Made by a program: the position numbers and the translations under genes | The notes under the pieces: model-generated | The model's database searches: none | Told to the model about the DNA's origin: nothing | Seen by the model: the letters and a program-made list of their open reading frames with translations, nothing else | Part shown: positions 25,489-32,450 of the stretch, piece by piece | How positions within the stretch are numbered: the stretch's first letter is position 1 | Layout of the letters: every line of letters begins with the position of its first letter | Source: a candidate division TA06 bacterium B3_TA06 | Lineage (GTDB): Bacteria; Hydrothermota; Tepidihabitantia; B3-TA06 | DNA length: 32,936 nt | Direction: 5' to 3' | Assembly (NCBI GenBank): GCA_005223075.1 | Contig: NJBO01000021.1 | Span: forward strand, 1 to 32,936

Positions 25489-27240
25489 CTACCCAAGAAG
25501 GCATTTCTTGCAAAGGTAGCGCAGCCTGCCGAACTCAGCGTCAGGTTTGGAAACGGCTATCCGCTTGTGGGAGGTAAACTCGCCGCAGCTTGAACAGAGC
25601 ACCTTAAGGTCGCGCAGGTCGAGAAGACAGCCCACGTCGCCAGGGATTATCTCGGCTTTTCTTTTGTCTTTCTTGAGATCATAGGTAAGCTTCTGCACGA
25701 GCTCTATGCGAGCATCACCCGCCCCTCCGCGGAAATCAGAGACGATGTAGAGCTTGGCGTTAGTCCCCTGAACGAGTTTAAGCAAACCGGTGTAACCCAG
25801 GTGATCTTCGCTGAGTTTGTTATCCCTGATATCATCCACGCTGGAATCGGAAAGGTTGGCTATGATGACGTCGCAATCGGCCAGCTTGGTGCAAAGTTCC
25901 GGGAAGAAACCTGTGTCCGAGGTGTAACCGATGCATCGCTTCTGGCCGTTATCAAGCCTTGCCTCGAGCCAGAAGCCGAAGGAAGATTTGAGGCTCCCTT
26001 TCGTCTCGAAGGGCTTCAGTTCAATATCCCCGGGCAGGGAGTACCTGGGCTGCCCAGGCTCAAGCGGGTGGATATTCTCGTCTGCAACGTCCTCAAGCGG
26101 GTGATCCTTGTAGGTGGAAAGATCAAAGTAGAACTGAATCGGAATACGCTCCTTTGCTGCAGTATCATAGTTGCGCCATTGATCTGCAAGATACGCAAGA
26201 TTCTCAAGCTCTTGGTAGCTCGGCCTTTGACGGTGCGAGGAAATAACCTGGGTGACCTCCCGGATGTGAAAACCCATCTCACTGAAGTATCTTAAGGAAT
26301 CAAACCCTGGATCAATAAGAATCCCCTGGCCTGAGGTTTTTATGAAGCAGGCCCTGCCCTGGGTTAACCGCTGGGACAGACCTCCATCAAGTAAAGATTC
26401 GGTGGAAGTGACGCTCGGCCAGCCCGCAAGGATCACAAGTACATCCGAGTAATGGGTGCCCGGCTTAGCAGCATACTCGGCCAACTTGTTGCGATCATCA
26501 CCCATAATATCCATGATGCGGTTAAGTGGATCGGCCTTGGGTATCCTCTCACCCTCGGCCATAGCCGCTGCTTCCTCGGCTGCCTGAGTCAGTCCAAGCT
26601 TGGCTGATGCCGCGTTTATCTTCTCCCACGCGTCCTTAGGCGTATCGTACTCAGGGGAGTCAATGGCCTTTCGCAAGCACTCAATAGCCTCTTCGAAGGA
26701 ACCCTTGTTGAAGTAAGCAAGCCCCATATTGTACCAGGCCTTACCAGGGGTTTCGTAGTTTGGTAAATCAAGCGCCTTGCGGTAGCACAAGATAGCCTTA
26801 TCGAACTCGCCCTTCTCCGCGTAGGCATTGCCCATGTTGTTCCAGGCCTTGCCAGGGGTATCGTAGAGCGGATCGTCCAGGGCCCTGGAGTAGGAGATGA
26901 TCGCCGCATCATACTGCTTTAATTCATCCTGAGCAAATCCCAACCGAACGTAGGCATAACCTCGCAGGTGAAGCCCCGGGCTTTCAACCACGGGCACCAA
27001 AACCCGCACCATCTCATCAAACTTGTTCTCAAGCCGAAGCAAGGACGCCTGGAAAACAAGGGCATCCTTCTGTAATCCCGCCTCAAGAGCAAGCTTCTTA
27101 CCTCTCGCAAGAAGCTTGCTGGCCTTTGTCTCCTCCCCACGCCTTGCAAGAACCGGTGCTTCCTTGAGTAACCGCTTCAGCTCGCCAAGAAGTTTGCCCT
27201 TCCCCTCGCCACCTCTCGAATCGGATATATCTGCACGCAT
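25489..27240 (-). CDS. TPR / degenerate metallo-beta-lactamase-fold / zinc-ribbon paralogue
   Basis: 583 residues from the ATG at 27240, which follows AGGAGGG. A further upstream in-frame ATG lies upstream of the promoter's -10 box and is rejected. At least three clear TPRs (about 100-225, e.g. ALDDPLYDTPGKAWNNMGNAYAEKGEFDKAILCYRKALDLPNYETPGKAW). The MBL-like domain aligns along its length with its neighbour, but the SHNHIDH motif is SHRQRPS (about 335-341) and HTEHD is ETKGS. TSDTGFF and HLGYTGLL remain. The C-terminal zinc ribbon (CSSCGE...CKKCLLG) is kept. It is therefore probably a non-catalytic partner or sensor derived by duplication. It has its own promoter. The ligand and binding partner are unknown. 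Confidence 0.8.
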   Translation of the reverse strand: MRADISDSRGGEGKGKLLGELKRLLKEAPVLARRGEETKASKLLARGKKLALEAGLQKDALVFQASLLRLENKFDEMVRVLVPVVESPGLHLRGYAYVRLGFAQDELKQYDAAIISYSRALDDPLYDTPGKAWNNMGNAYAEKGEFDKAILCYRKALDLPNYETPGKAWYNMGLAYFNKGSFEEAIECLRKAIDSPEYDTPKDAWEKINAASAKLGLTQAAEEAAAMAEGERIPKADPLNRIMDIMGDDRNKLAEYAAKPGTHYSDVLVILAGWPSVTSTESLLDGGLSQRLTQGRACFIKTSGQGILIDPGFDSLRYFSEMGFHIREVTQVISSHRQRPSYQELENLAYLADQWRNYDTAAKERIPIQFYFDLSTYKDHPLEDVADENIHPLEPGQPRYSLPGDIELKPFETKGSLKSSFGFWLEARLDNGQKRCIGYTSDTGFFPELCTKLADCDVIIANLSDSSVDDIRDNKLSEDHLGYTGLLKLVQGTNAKLYIVSDFRGGAGDARIELVQKLTYDLKKDKRKAEIIPGDVGCLLDLRDLKVLCSSCGEFTSHKRIAVSKPDAEFGRLRYLCKKCLLG

Positions 27241-27300
27241 CAATTCCCTCCTAGTATATTCCCGAAGGACATCATTCTGGTTCAAAAACCCTTCTCTATA

Positions 27301-27328
27301 GGAATACCCAAATATCACACGATGTCAA
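27301..27328 (-). promoter_or_regulatory. Promoter of the degenerate MBL paralogue
   Basis: Minus strand TTGACA (27328-27323), 16-bp spacer, TATTCC (27306-27301). It gives a leader of about 55 nt to the ATG at 27240. Confidence 0.6.
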
Positions 27329-27346
27329 GCACCGGACAAGGAGAAC

Positions 27347-27374
27347 TTGACAAAAGCTCTGCAGTCAGTTAAAT
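27347..27374 (+). promoter_or_regulatory. Promoter of the resB-ccsA-like operon
   Basis: TTGACA (27347-27352), 16-bp spacer, TTAAAT (27369-27374). The GTG start at 27382 lies 7 nt after the -10 box and lacks a Shine-Dalgarno, so this is another candidate leaderless transcript. The -10 match is weaker than at the other sites. Confidence 0.5.
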
Positions 27375-27381
27375 CCTAATC

Positions 27382-28389
27382 GTGACCAAATCGCTCGAAA
27401 GAAAAAAAAACCCTGCCTTCGGTATCTTCGTCATCGTATCTCTCATCCTTCTGATCTTGATCGGGCTTGCTGGATTCATAGGAGCCTTCTTGCGCCCACC
27501 TTTGATCTACGTGATTCTCGGTCCCCCTACACTCATCCTGCTGGCATTCTTCATTCTTCGATTGGCACGAGGGCCACACAGGGATCAAGGTTGGGGTGCT
27601 GTAGGTGAGGAATCCAAAAAGAAACCTCCCCTGAGGTGGCATGGACTCCTGGGCTACATAGGCGGATCGCTTGCGCTGCTTGGTCTCCTTGGAATCCTTG
27701 AAGGTGCCGGCTGGGGTCATATATTCGGAGCCAAACAAACCCTCACCCTTACAGAAGGGGAAACCCAACAACTACTATCAAACCCCAAAGACTCACTTTA
27801 TCTTTACAAGTTCCGCCCCACCTTCTACCCCCAATCCCAATCTGTAAACGACTACAAGGCGCTGGTAATCACCCTTGTTGACTCGGTTTTCACCTGGGAT
27901 ACGGTAAGCCTCAACTCTCCTATAAAGATCGGCAACCGCCGCATCTACCTTGCCGATTACGGGATGAGCGCAGACTCGCTCTACCTCCTGTTCAGGCTGG
28001 TTCTGCCCTGGGGTGATACCATACCCTACGAGTTTCCACCCGAAGGGGTGATTGATGACCCGCGCTTCCCTTTAATCGTTTCCTTTGAGAAATTCCACAT
28101 AGACAGAACCCAGCTATGGCCCGAGCCCGAGGTGCCCGAGGTATCGATTAAACTTATGCTTCCTGGGGAGCTTTTGCTTTCCGAACGCCTGCGTGCACCT
28201 GACTCGGTGAGCCTGGAAGACTACACCATGTTCTTCGACGGCATACGAATGCGGCCCACCGTCACCTTTATCTGCCTGAAGGACAAAAGCTGGATGATCG
28301 CTGCGGCAGGTGGAGCGCTGTTGATAATAGGACTGATCCTCGGCTTTATATCAGGGGCGGCCGCGGGATTCGGAAAAGAAGATGTTTGA
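27382..28389 (+). CDS. ResB-like cytochrome c biogenesis protein
   Basis: 335 residues from a GTG. Two N-terminal membrane helices (about 13-35 and 40-60), a third after a basic stretch (about 88-105), a large extracytoplasmic beta domain (about 115-300) with GWGHIFGAKQTLTLTEGE, YKALVITLVDSVFTWDTVSLNSPIKIG and RRIYLADYG, and a final helix (about 305-327). This is the layout of ResB/Ccs1, which works with CcsA in system II haem delivery to apocytochrome c. It is shorter than typical ResB. The next gene is a CcsA homologue overlapping by 8 bp, which strongly supports the call. Confidence 0.75.
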   Translation: MTKSLERKKNPAFGIFVIVSLILLILIGLAGFIGAFLRPPLIYVILGPPTLILLAFFILRLARGPHRDQGWGAVGEESKKKPPLRWHGLLGYIGGSLALLGLLGILEGAGWGHIFGAKQTLTLTEGETQQLLSNPKDSLYLYKFRPTFYPQSQSVNDYKALVITLVDSVFTWDTVSLNSPIKIGNRRIYLADYGMSADSLYLLFRLVLPWGDTIPYEFPPEGVIDDPRFPLIVSFEKFHIDRTQLWPEPEVPEVSIKLMLPGELLLSERLRAPDSVSLEDYTMFFDGIRMRPTVTFICLKDKSWMIAAAGGALLIIGLILGFISGAAAGFGKEDV

Positions 28390-29194
28390 TCCCTTAACCG
28401 CGTTCACGCTGGAGCGTCCCCTGATTATCATACTTTCAACCCTTTACGGCCTCGCGCTTGTGTTCTACTGCCCGCCAAAGATAAATGCCAAGCGAGCAAT
28501 CAAGATAACCGGACTTGCACTGCACATCACAGCGTTGCTCATCCACTCCTTCGTTTTGTCCTTAAGGTTCTCAAGCACCGGACATGCGCCGTTTGCAAAC
28601 CTCTATGAGACGCTGCTTTTTGTATCGTGGAGCACCTCGTTTGTTTTCCTTGTTCTTTCGTGGAAACGCGGCGCGTTCGGTTACGGTCGTGCTGCAGCGG
28701 CCACATCGTGGATCGTAATATTCGCTTGCCTCATGCTGCACGTATTCGCATACGAAAAGGTTGTGCCGCGCTATCTGCCAGCGGTACTGCATACCTCTCC
28801 GTGGTTCGAACTGCACACCGCACCTGCCTTGCTTGCCTACGGACTCTTCACGCTTGCGTTCTTTGCGGCATTAACCTCCCTTGGTGGCAATAAGGAGGTA
28901 AGGTCTGTGCGCCGCTCAGTGGCCTCCTTCTACCTGTGGCCAGGGATGATACTATTCACGGCATCACTCGGACTGGGTGCTGCGGCATCGCACCTTGCAT
29001 GGGGCTCCTGGTGGGTGTGGAACGCAAAGTCGGCGTTCTCTTTAGTAACATGGGGGCTCTTCTTCCTTGCTCTCCTCTCGCGGGAAGAGAAAAGGTGGGC
29101 AAAACGAGCCTTCCCCTGGCTGGTGATAGCAGGCTTCACCGCCATGATCTTCACCTACCTCTTCACGAACAAAGGCCTGCACGACTTCCTGTAG
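28382..29194 (+). CDS. CcsA/ResC-like cytochrome c assembly protein
   Basis: 270 residues with about eight membrane helices. Motifs: STGHAPFANLYETLLFVSW, WFELHTAPALLAYGLF and the tryptophan-rich WWD-type segment AWGSWWVWNAKSAFSLVTWG. In the usual motif (WGxxWxWDPKExWsLiTW), D-P-K-E is conserved. Here it is N-A-K-S. The His normally found just after it (YLHxR) is also absent (LALLSREEKRW). The terminal TNKGLHDF is kept. It is therefore a divergent family member that may still bind haem via the two earlier histidines and the last one. It overlaps resB-like by 8 bp and is followed after 4 bp by the Yip1-like gene. Confidence 0.8.
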   Translation: MFDPLTAFTLERPLIIILSTLYGLALVFYCPPKINAKRAIKITGLALHITALLIHSFVLSLRFSSTGHAPFANLYETLLFVSWSTSFVFLVLSWKRGAFGYGRAAAATSWIVIFACLMLHVFAYEKVVPRYLPAVLHTSPWFELHTAPALLAYGLFTLAFFAALTSLGGNKEVRSVRRSVASFYLWPGMILFTASLGLGAAASHLAWGSWWVWNAKSAFSLVTWGLFFLALLSREEKRWAKRAFPWLVIAGFTAMIFTYLFTNKGLHDFL

Positions 29195-29198
29195 GATT

Positions 29199-29750
29199 AT
29201 GAGTATCCTCTTTAATCCCCGCCGGTTCTTTTCAGAGATAGGCAAGACGCTTCAGCTTGCGCCGATGCTTGTGGTGATACGCTGGGTAGGCACCGCGTCG
29301 TTTATCACCCTGCCGCTCTGGCTTTTCAGGATGGAGCCCTTTGTTAAACCCTGGCTGCCGATACCTGCCGAAGGCTACTACTTCTGGCAGCTTATCTTCC
29401 TGCTGCCCTACGGCATCGTGCTGACCCTTCTCCTCTCGGGTTCCTCGCTTCTCATCCTTCGGGGCGGGGGCAGGTTCGGAACGCGCTTCCGTGCGGTTTT
29501 CGCGATCATCTCCTATGGGTTGTTCCTGCCATGGATTTTCTGTCTTGCCTGGGACCTTTTTCTCATCTTCTCAGGTCACTGGACGCTGGCCTGGGCAATG
29601 CCGATCCATACGACAGCGGTGGTCGCTGAAGGTTTCCTCTACGCCTACGGCTTCCACAGGGTGTTCGGGACCTCGTGGGGAAGAGCGGCGCTGATCGCTA
29701 CTCTCAACAGTCTGATATTCATCGGTCTTTCCGCACTAATAGTCAGATAG
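29199..29750 (+). CDS. Yip1-family-like membrane protein
   Basis: 183 residues. About four to five hydrophobic segments (roughly 28-45, 65-85, 98-122, 130-150 and 160-182). The N-terminal ILFNPRRFFSEIGK is the common opening of bacterial Yip1-domain proteins (NP..ff..i.....). Function is unknown. It is third in the resB-ccsA-like cluster, 4 bp after the ccsA-like stop, so it is co-transcribed and perhaps an accessory to it. Confidence 0.65.
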   Translation: MSILFNPRRFFSEIGKTLQLAPMLVVIRWVGTASFITLPLWLFRMEPFVKPWLPIPAEGYYFWQLIFLLPYGIVLTLLLSGSSLLILRGGGRFGTRFRAVFAIISYGLFLPWIFCLAWDLFLIFSGHWTLAWAMPIHTTAVVAEGFLYAYGFHRVFGTSWGRAALIATLNSLIFIGLSALIVR

Positions 29751-29821
29751 ACACAGTCGATTCAAGCTCATAAGACGGCATCATCTTCTTATACGTCCAT
29801 GAATCTTTTTAATTTGACACA

Positions 29822-29849
29822 TTGACGCCTGCCTCTTTCGCACTACAAT
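29822..29849 (+). promoter_or_regulatory. Promoter before the 39-residue ORF
   Basis: TTGACG (29822-29827), 16-bp spacer, TACAAT (29844-29849). An overlapping TTGACA at 29814 has a 24-bp spacing and is unlikely to be used. Confidence 0.55.
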
Positions 29850-29871
29850 GACAGTGTATGCGGAGGAATGA

Positions 29872-29991
29872 ATGAGTACGGGTGTGACGTTAAAAACGGT
29901 GGAACTTCCTGAAGCAACTGAATGTTCGTTCTGCTGGAGCTTGTGCGCAATTCTTCGCTATTTGGATGAACTTCTATTCCGAATCGAATAG
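29872..29991 (+). CDS. Possible small protein of 39 residues
   Basis: ATG to TAG, 39 codons, preceded by CGGAGGA (29861-29867) and by a promoter of the local type. The product begins MSTGVTLKTVELPEATECSF and contains three Cys (CSFCWSLC) in an amphipathic, mildly hydrophobic stretch, with an acidic end. It resembles no family known to me. A competing ATG 4 bp upstream gives only 14 codons. The CxxC...C spacing could bind metal. It may be a real small protein, or a remnant between the Yip1-like gene and the beta-barrel gene. Confidence 0.4.
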   Translation: MSTGVTLKTVELPEATECSFCWSLCAILRYLDELLFRIE

Positions 29992-29999
29992 TTGACAGG

Positions 30000-30028
30000 T
30001 TGACAGACAGCATAAACTCAGATATGCT
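30000..30028 (+). promoter_or_regulatory. Promoter of the beta-barrel protein gene
   Basis: TTGACA (30000-30005), 17-bp spacer, TATGCT (30023-30028). The start site is near 30035, about 14 nt before the GTG at 30049, with GGGAGAG as the ribosome site. A second TTGACA lies 8 bp upstream (29992). Confidence 0.55.
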
Positions 30029-30048
30029 TAAGGGATGGGAGAGCATGA

Positions 30049-31128
30049 GTGAAACGAAGCATCCTCGCTACCCTTATCTTCACAGGCGTATGGGCAGCCA
30101 TGTGGGATACACCCGAGGCCGATCTGTCATTGGCACGACTCCACATAACAACCCCAGCAGGATCTATCCAGAATCGTGTGAAACTATCAGTCAACCTTTC
30201 AGGCCTAACAAGTCTAACATACCTATATCTTGAGGATACAGCTTCAGAGCGAACAAGTTCCTTACCCATAATCAAGGAGTATCCCCAAGCCCAGGTGTCT
30301 TTAAGATTCGGTAAGTTCGAAGTAGGCTTATCAGGAGAACAGACCCTTGATGCAGGCGGTGAGATTTGGGAGCAAGAGTCGCCGGATGTCTTAAGGAGCC
30401 TTGATCTCTACCGGTTGTCAGCCGAAGCGGCGTGGTGGCCGAGCCAAAGGGTGGGGTTGGTGGCAGGATACAACCATCATCTGGGATGGTTAACGCGTGA
30501 AGAAAAAGACTCCACAGCATCCCAGGTAATTGAAGCCTTTGGACACACCCCTGGGTTCTCAGCAGGACTTCTCCTCGCTCTCACCGAGCGCTTGCAGCTC
30601 GACGTGGTCCTGCATTCACCCACCACTCCACTACAGCTTAAAGGGACCATAAGCAACCAGAAGCACATCCAAGCAAGCATCCCGTTGCCGCTAAAAGTCT
30701 TAACCGATGTCCGCATCGCAGCGACCGACCGCTTTGAGTGGTTCTTTACATTGAGCTATGCATTCACCTCATCAATGGACTCTCTATATCTTGATTCAGG
30801 CGCAGACTACGTCGGCCCCCTTTCTACAATCCCGCTTTATGAATACAATACGCTGGCTCTGCAAATAGGGGCAGGCTACCGTATCATTCCTCCTTTGAGC
30901 TTGCGTTTGTGGGGTAAGTATTCCTCCTGTCCGGTTGATAGCCTTGACTTATCCTGGCCGAATCCGAGCGGGATAAGCGTGGCGGCTGAAGGCATCTGGG
31001 AGCAGGGAGCGTGGAGATTTGCCGCTGGGATCGGTACCCGGCGGTTTCATCCCATTCTATCCGAGACCGGTGCACGATTGGAAGGAAACTCCTACCATCT
31101 CAGGATAGGGCTTGGACTGGTCATTTGA
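30049..31128 (+). CDS. Probable outer-membrane beta-barrel protein
   Basis: 359 residues from a GTG. A short signal peptide (MKRSILATLIFTGVWAA) is followed by repeated amphipathic strands ending in aromatic residues (e.g. VSLRFGKFEVGLSGE, RVGLVAGYNHHLGW, FEWFFTLSYAFTSSMDSLYL, LALQIGAGYRIIPPLSLRLWGKYSS, WRFAAGIGTRRFH). It closes with YHLRIGLGLVI, an outer-membrane-type last strand apart from lacking a terminal Phe. The layout resembles FadL/OMPP1-like or related barrels, but no family-specific motif is visible. The presence of a barrel agrees with a two-membrane envelope. Confidence 0.6.
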   Translation: MKRSILATLIFTGVWAAMWDTPEADLSLARLHITTPAGSIQNRVKLSVNLSGLTSLTYLYLEDTASERTSSLPIIKEYPQAQVSLRFGKFEVGLSGEQTLDAGGEIWEQESPDVLRSLDLYRLSAEAAWWPSQRVGLVAGYNHHLGWLTREEKDSTASQVIEAFGHTPGFSAGLLLALTERLQLDVVLHSPTTPLQLKGTISNQKHIQASIPLPLKVLTDVRIAATDRFEWFFTLSYAFTSSMDSLYLDSGADYVGPLSTIPLYEYNTLALQIGAGYRIIPPLSLRLWGKYSSCPVDSLDLSWPNPSGISVAAEGIWEQGAWRFAAGIGTRRFHPILSETGARLEGNSYHLRIGLGLVI

Positions 31129-31130
31129 CC

Positions 31131-31158
31131 TTGACTTGGCTGGATAATCCCCTAGACT
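31131..31158 (+). promoter_or_regulatory. Promoter of the ferritin-like gene
   Basis: TTGACT (31131-31136), 16-bp spacer, TAGACT (31153-31158). The leader of about 20 nt carries TAGGAG before the ATG at 31186. Confidence 0.45.
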
Positions 31159-31185
31159 TTAATCCGGATAAAACTTAGGAGCCAG

Positions 31186-31677
31186 ATGAAAGCTGAAACA
31201 CATTATTCCTTACAAGACCTCTTCGGGATAGCCATAAAGGCAGAGATAGAGGCCCAGGAGATATACACAGAGATCAGCACGTACACCAGGAACTTTGTGC
31301 TCAAGGAAAAGATGCGGTTCATGGCCAGTGAAGAAGAGAAACACGAAAGCATCCTGAGAGGCCTGTTCAAGCAGAAGTTCGCAGGGGCTGAACCTGTGAT
31401 TCCCCAACAGACGGTAGCACCGGTGCCCGGATGGAAGCCGGACGAGGGCGGTAATGTAAGTGAGGCCCTTAAGTCTGCAATGCAGACCGAGGAGGACGCA
31501 AAGGCGTTTTATGAAGCCATGGCTGAAAGGATTGCCGAACCGAAGGCTCAATCCATGCTTAAGTACATGGCCGCGATGGAGCAAACCCATTACCACCTGC
31601 TTGAGACTGAATACAACGCCGCGATGGAGATTGAGGACTACGACCGTTTCGACCCGGCCGTTCACTGGGGCGCGTAG
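31186..31677 (+). CDS. Ferritin-like diiron protein (rubrerythrin-type, COG1633-like)
   Basis: 163 residues, two helical pairs. The first has AIKAEIEAQEIYTEI and EEEKHESIL (ExxH). The second has AMQTEEDAKAFYEAM and EQTHYHLLETE (ExxH). Together they supply the E...ExxH plus E...ExxH ligands of a ferritin-like diiron centre. A Pro/Val-rich linker (about 68-85) separates the halves. There is no C-terminal rubredoxin domain. It probably reduces peroxide or handles iron or oxygen in an anaerobe. The electron donor is not evident. Single gene, with its own promoter and a TAGGAG ribosome site. Confidence 0.8.
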   Translation: MKAETHYSLQDLFGIAIKAEIEAQEIYTEISTYTRNFVLKEKMRFMASEEEKHESILRGLFKQKFAGAEPVIPQQTVAPVPGWKPDEGGNVSEALKSAMQTEEDAKAFYEAMAERIAEPKAQSMLKYMAAMEQTHYHLLETEYNAAMEIEDYDRFDPAVHWGA

Positions 31678-31800
31678 GAAGAATCTAAACCATTCAGATC
31701 GAATAATTAAGGCTGGCCGATAGGCCGCCTTCTTATTCCCTCCCCCTATCGATACACCCCATGTATCCGGATAGATGTAATGCCACGCCTTGTAGATATA

Positions 31801-31887
31801 ATGTTCGGGGTCCCCGCAGCGTTGCGAAGCAACGATGTGGGGTGTATGTTCGGGGTCCCCAACAAAACACGCAGTGTTTTGTTGGGG
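31801..31887. repeat. Paired hairpin repeats with a 15-bp direct repeat
   Basis: An exact 15-bp direct repeat (ATGTTCGGGGTCCCC) occurs at 31801-31815 and 31846-31860. Each copy leads into a hairpin: 31812-31842 (CCCCGCA/TGTGGGG around CGTTGC-GAA-GCAACG) and 31857-31887 (14-bp perfect stem CCCCAACAAAACAC, loop GCA). The first hairpin is a near copy of the one at 15172-15202. No gene is seen from 31678 to 31899. Confidence 0.65.
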
Positions 31888-31899
31888 TAAAAGGTTACC

Positions 31900-31927
31900 T
31901 TGACGCGGGCAAAACACGTCCTATAAT
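31900..31927 (+). promoter_or_regulatory. Near-consensus promoter of a candidate small RNA
   Basis: TTGACG (31900-31905), 16-bp spacer, TATAAT (31922-31927), followed by no ORF but by an intrinsic terminator about 40 bp later. Confidence 0.7.
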
Positions 31928-31933
31928 CAAGAT

Positions 31934-31997
31934 AACTACCCTCCCCTAACCATCAACCCCTCCCGCGAGCGGGACATCGCGTCCCGCTCGCTTTTAT
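31934..31997 (+). ncRNA. Candidate C-rich small RNA
   Basis: A strong promoter and a perfect 11-bp terminator hairpin bound a stretch of about 64 nt with no start codon. The 5' half is single-stranded-looking and C-rich (ACCCTCCCCTAACCATCAA, then CCCCTCCC). It can pair with AGGGGAGGG-type Shine-Dalgarno sequences, as C-rich regulatory RNAs in Firmicutes do with their UCCC motifs. It matches no family I recognise. Expression and targets are inference. Confidence 0.55.
31965..31997 (+). terminator. Intrinsic terminator of the candidate small RNA
   Basis: Stem GCGAGCGGGAC (31965-31975) with GTCCCGCTCGC (31981-31991), loop ATCGC, followed by TTTTATAT. Confidence 0.85.
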
Positions 31998-31999
31998 AT

Positions 32000-32030
32000 C
32001 CCATCAAAATCACGAAGTGATTTTGATGGG
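32000..32030. repeat. Long perfect hairpin between the small RNA and hypA
   Basis: A 14-bp perfect stem CCCATCAAAATCAC/GTGATTTTGATGGG with loop GAA. It lies 13 bp beyond the hypA stop codon on the minus strand, so it may mark the hyp transcript end, but no T-run follows on that strand (GATATAAAAG). It shares the short GAA loop with the hairpins at 15172 and 31812. Confidence 0.6.
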
Positions 32031-32043
32031 GGCCCAGAATTAA

Positions 32044-32445
32044 CTAGCCTGGGGACTCCTCGAGATCGCTTTGCTGAAGGATTTCTATAGAAGAAACGAT
32101 GCAATCCCTGCCCTCCAGAATCTCAAGCGAACCCCGCTCGCACTTCGGGCAGGCAAAAACCGGCAAGGCTTGGTGAAACAAAGGGTCCTCCTTGACCTGA
32201 AGCGGTCCCTCGTATCCGCATTTGCCGCACCGCACCCTGGCCGGAACCATCTTGTGGCTGATCTCCGCGGCTTCCGCTTCGGTGCCTTTAAAAAGCTCGG
32301 CAAGCCAGAAGATCACCTGTTCGGGGTTAAGAAAGGTAAGTTGACCTATTTCGATATTTATATGGGCAACCTTGACCGCCTCCTCCCTTTTGGCAGTGCG
32401 CAAAACAGCGCGGGCTATCTGCTGAGCCACCGACATCTCGTGCAT
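32044..32445 (-). CDS. hypA: Hydrogenase maturation nickel metallochaperone HypA
   Basis: 133 residues. It starts with MHEMSVAQ, whose His2 with Glu3 is the nickel-binding N-terminus of HypA. The zinc-binding loop has two CxxC pairs, Cys73/Cys76 (CGKCGY) and Cys99/Cys102 (CPKC). It delivers nickel with HypB to [NiFe]-hydrogenase large subunits. It follows hypB by 5 bp on the same strand and is probably co-transcribed. The hydrogenase structural genes are not in the window. The C-terminal tail (QSDLEESPG) is a short acidic extension. Confidence 0.93.
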   Translation of the reverse strand: MHEMSVAQQIARAVLRTAKREEAVKVAHINIEIGQLTFLNPEQVIFWLAELFKGTEAEAAEISHKMVPARVRCGKCGYEGPLQVKEDPLFHQALPVFACPKCERGSLEILEGRDCIVSSIEILQQSDLEESPG

Positions 32446-32450
32446 GAATC

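Noticed and set aside
27241-27318. Upstream ATG at 27318 as start of the degenerate MBL paralogue
   Set aside because: It lies upstream of the -10 box of the gene's own promoter. The ATG at 27240 has AGGAGGG at proper spacing.
31797-31802. TATAAT before the hairpin pair as another promoter
   Set aside because: No -35-like hexamer lies at the usual distance upstream.
31210-31917. 235-codon minus-strand frame opposite the ferritin-like gene
   Set aside because: The plus-strand gene has both ExxH motifs and a promoter. The minus frame runs through the hairpin repeats and is a shadow.
32000-32030. Hairpin downstream of hypA as a standard intrinsic terminator
   Set aside because: The stem is perfect, but the minus strand has no T-run after it, so I list it as a repeat and not as a terminator.
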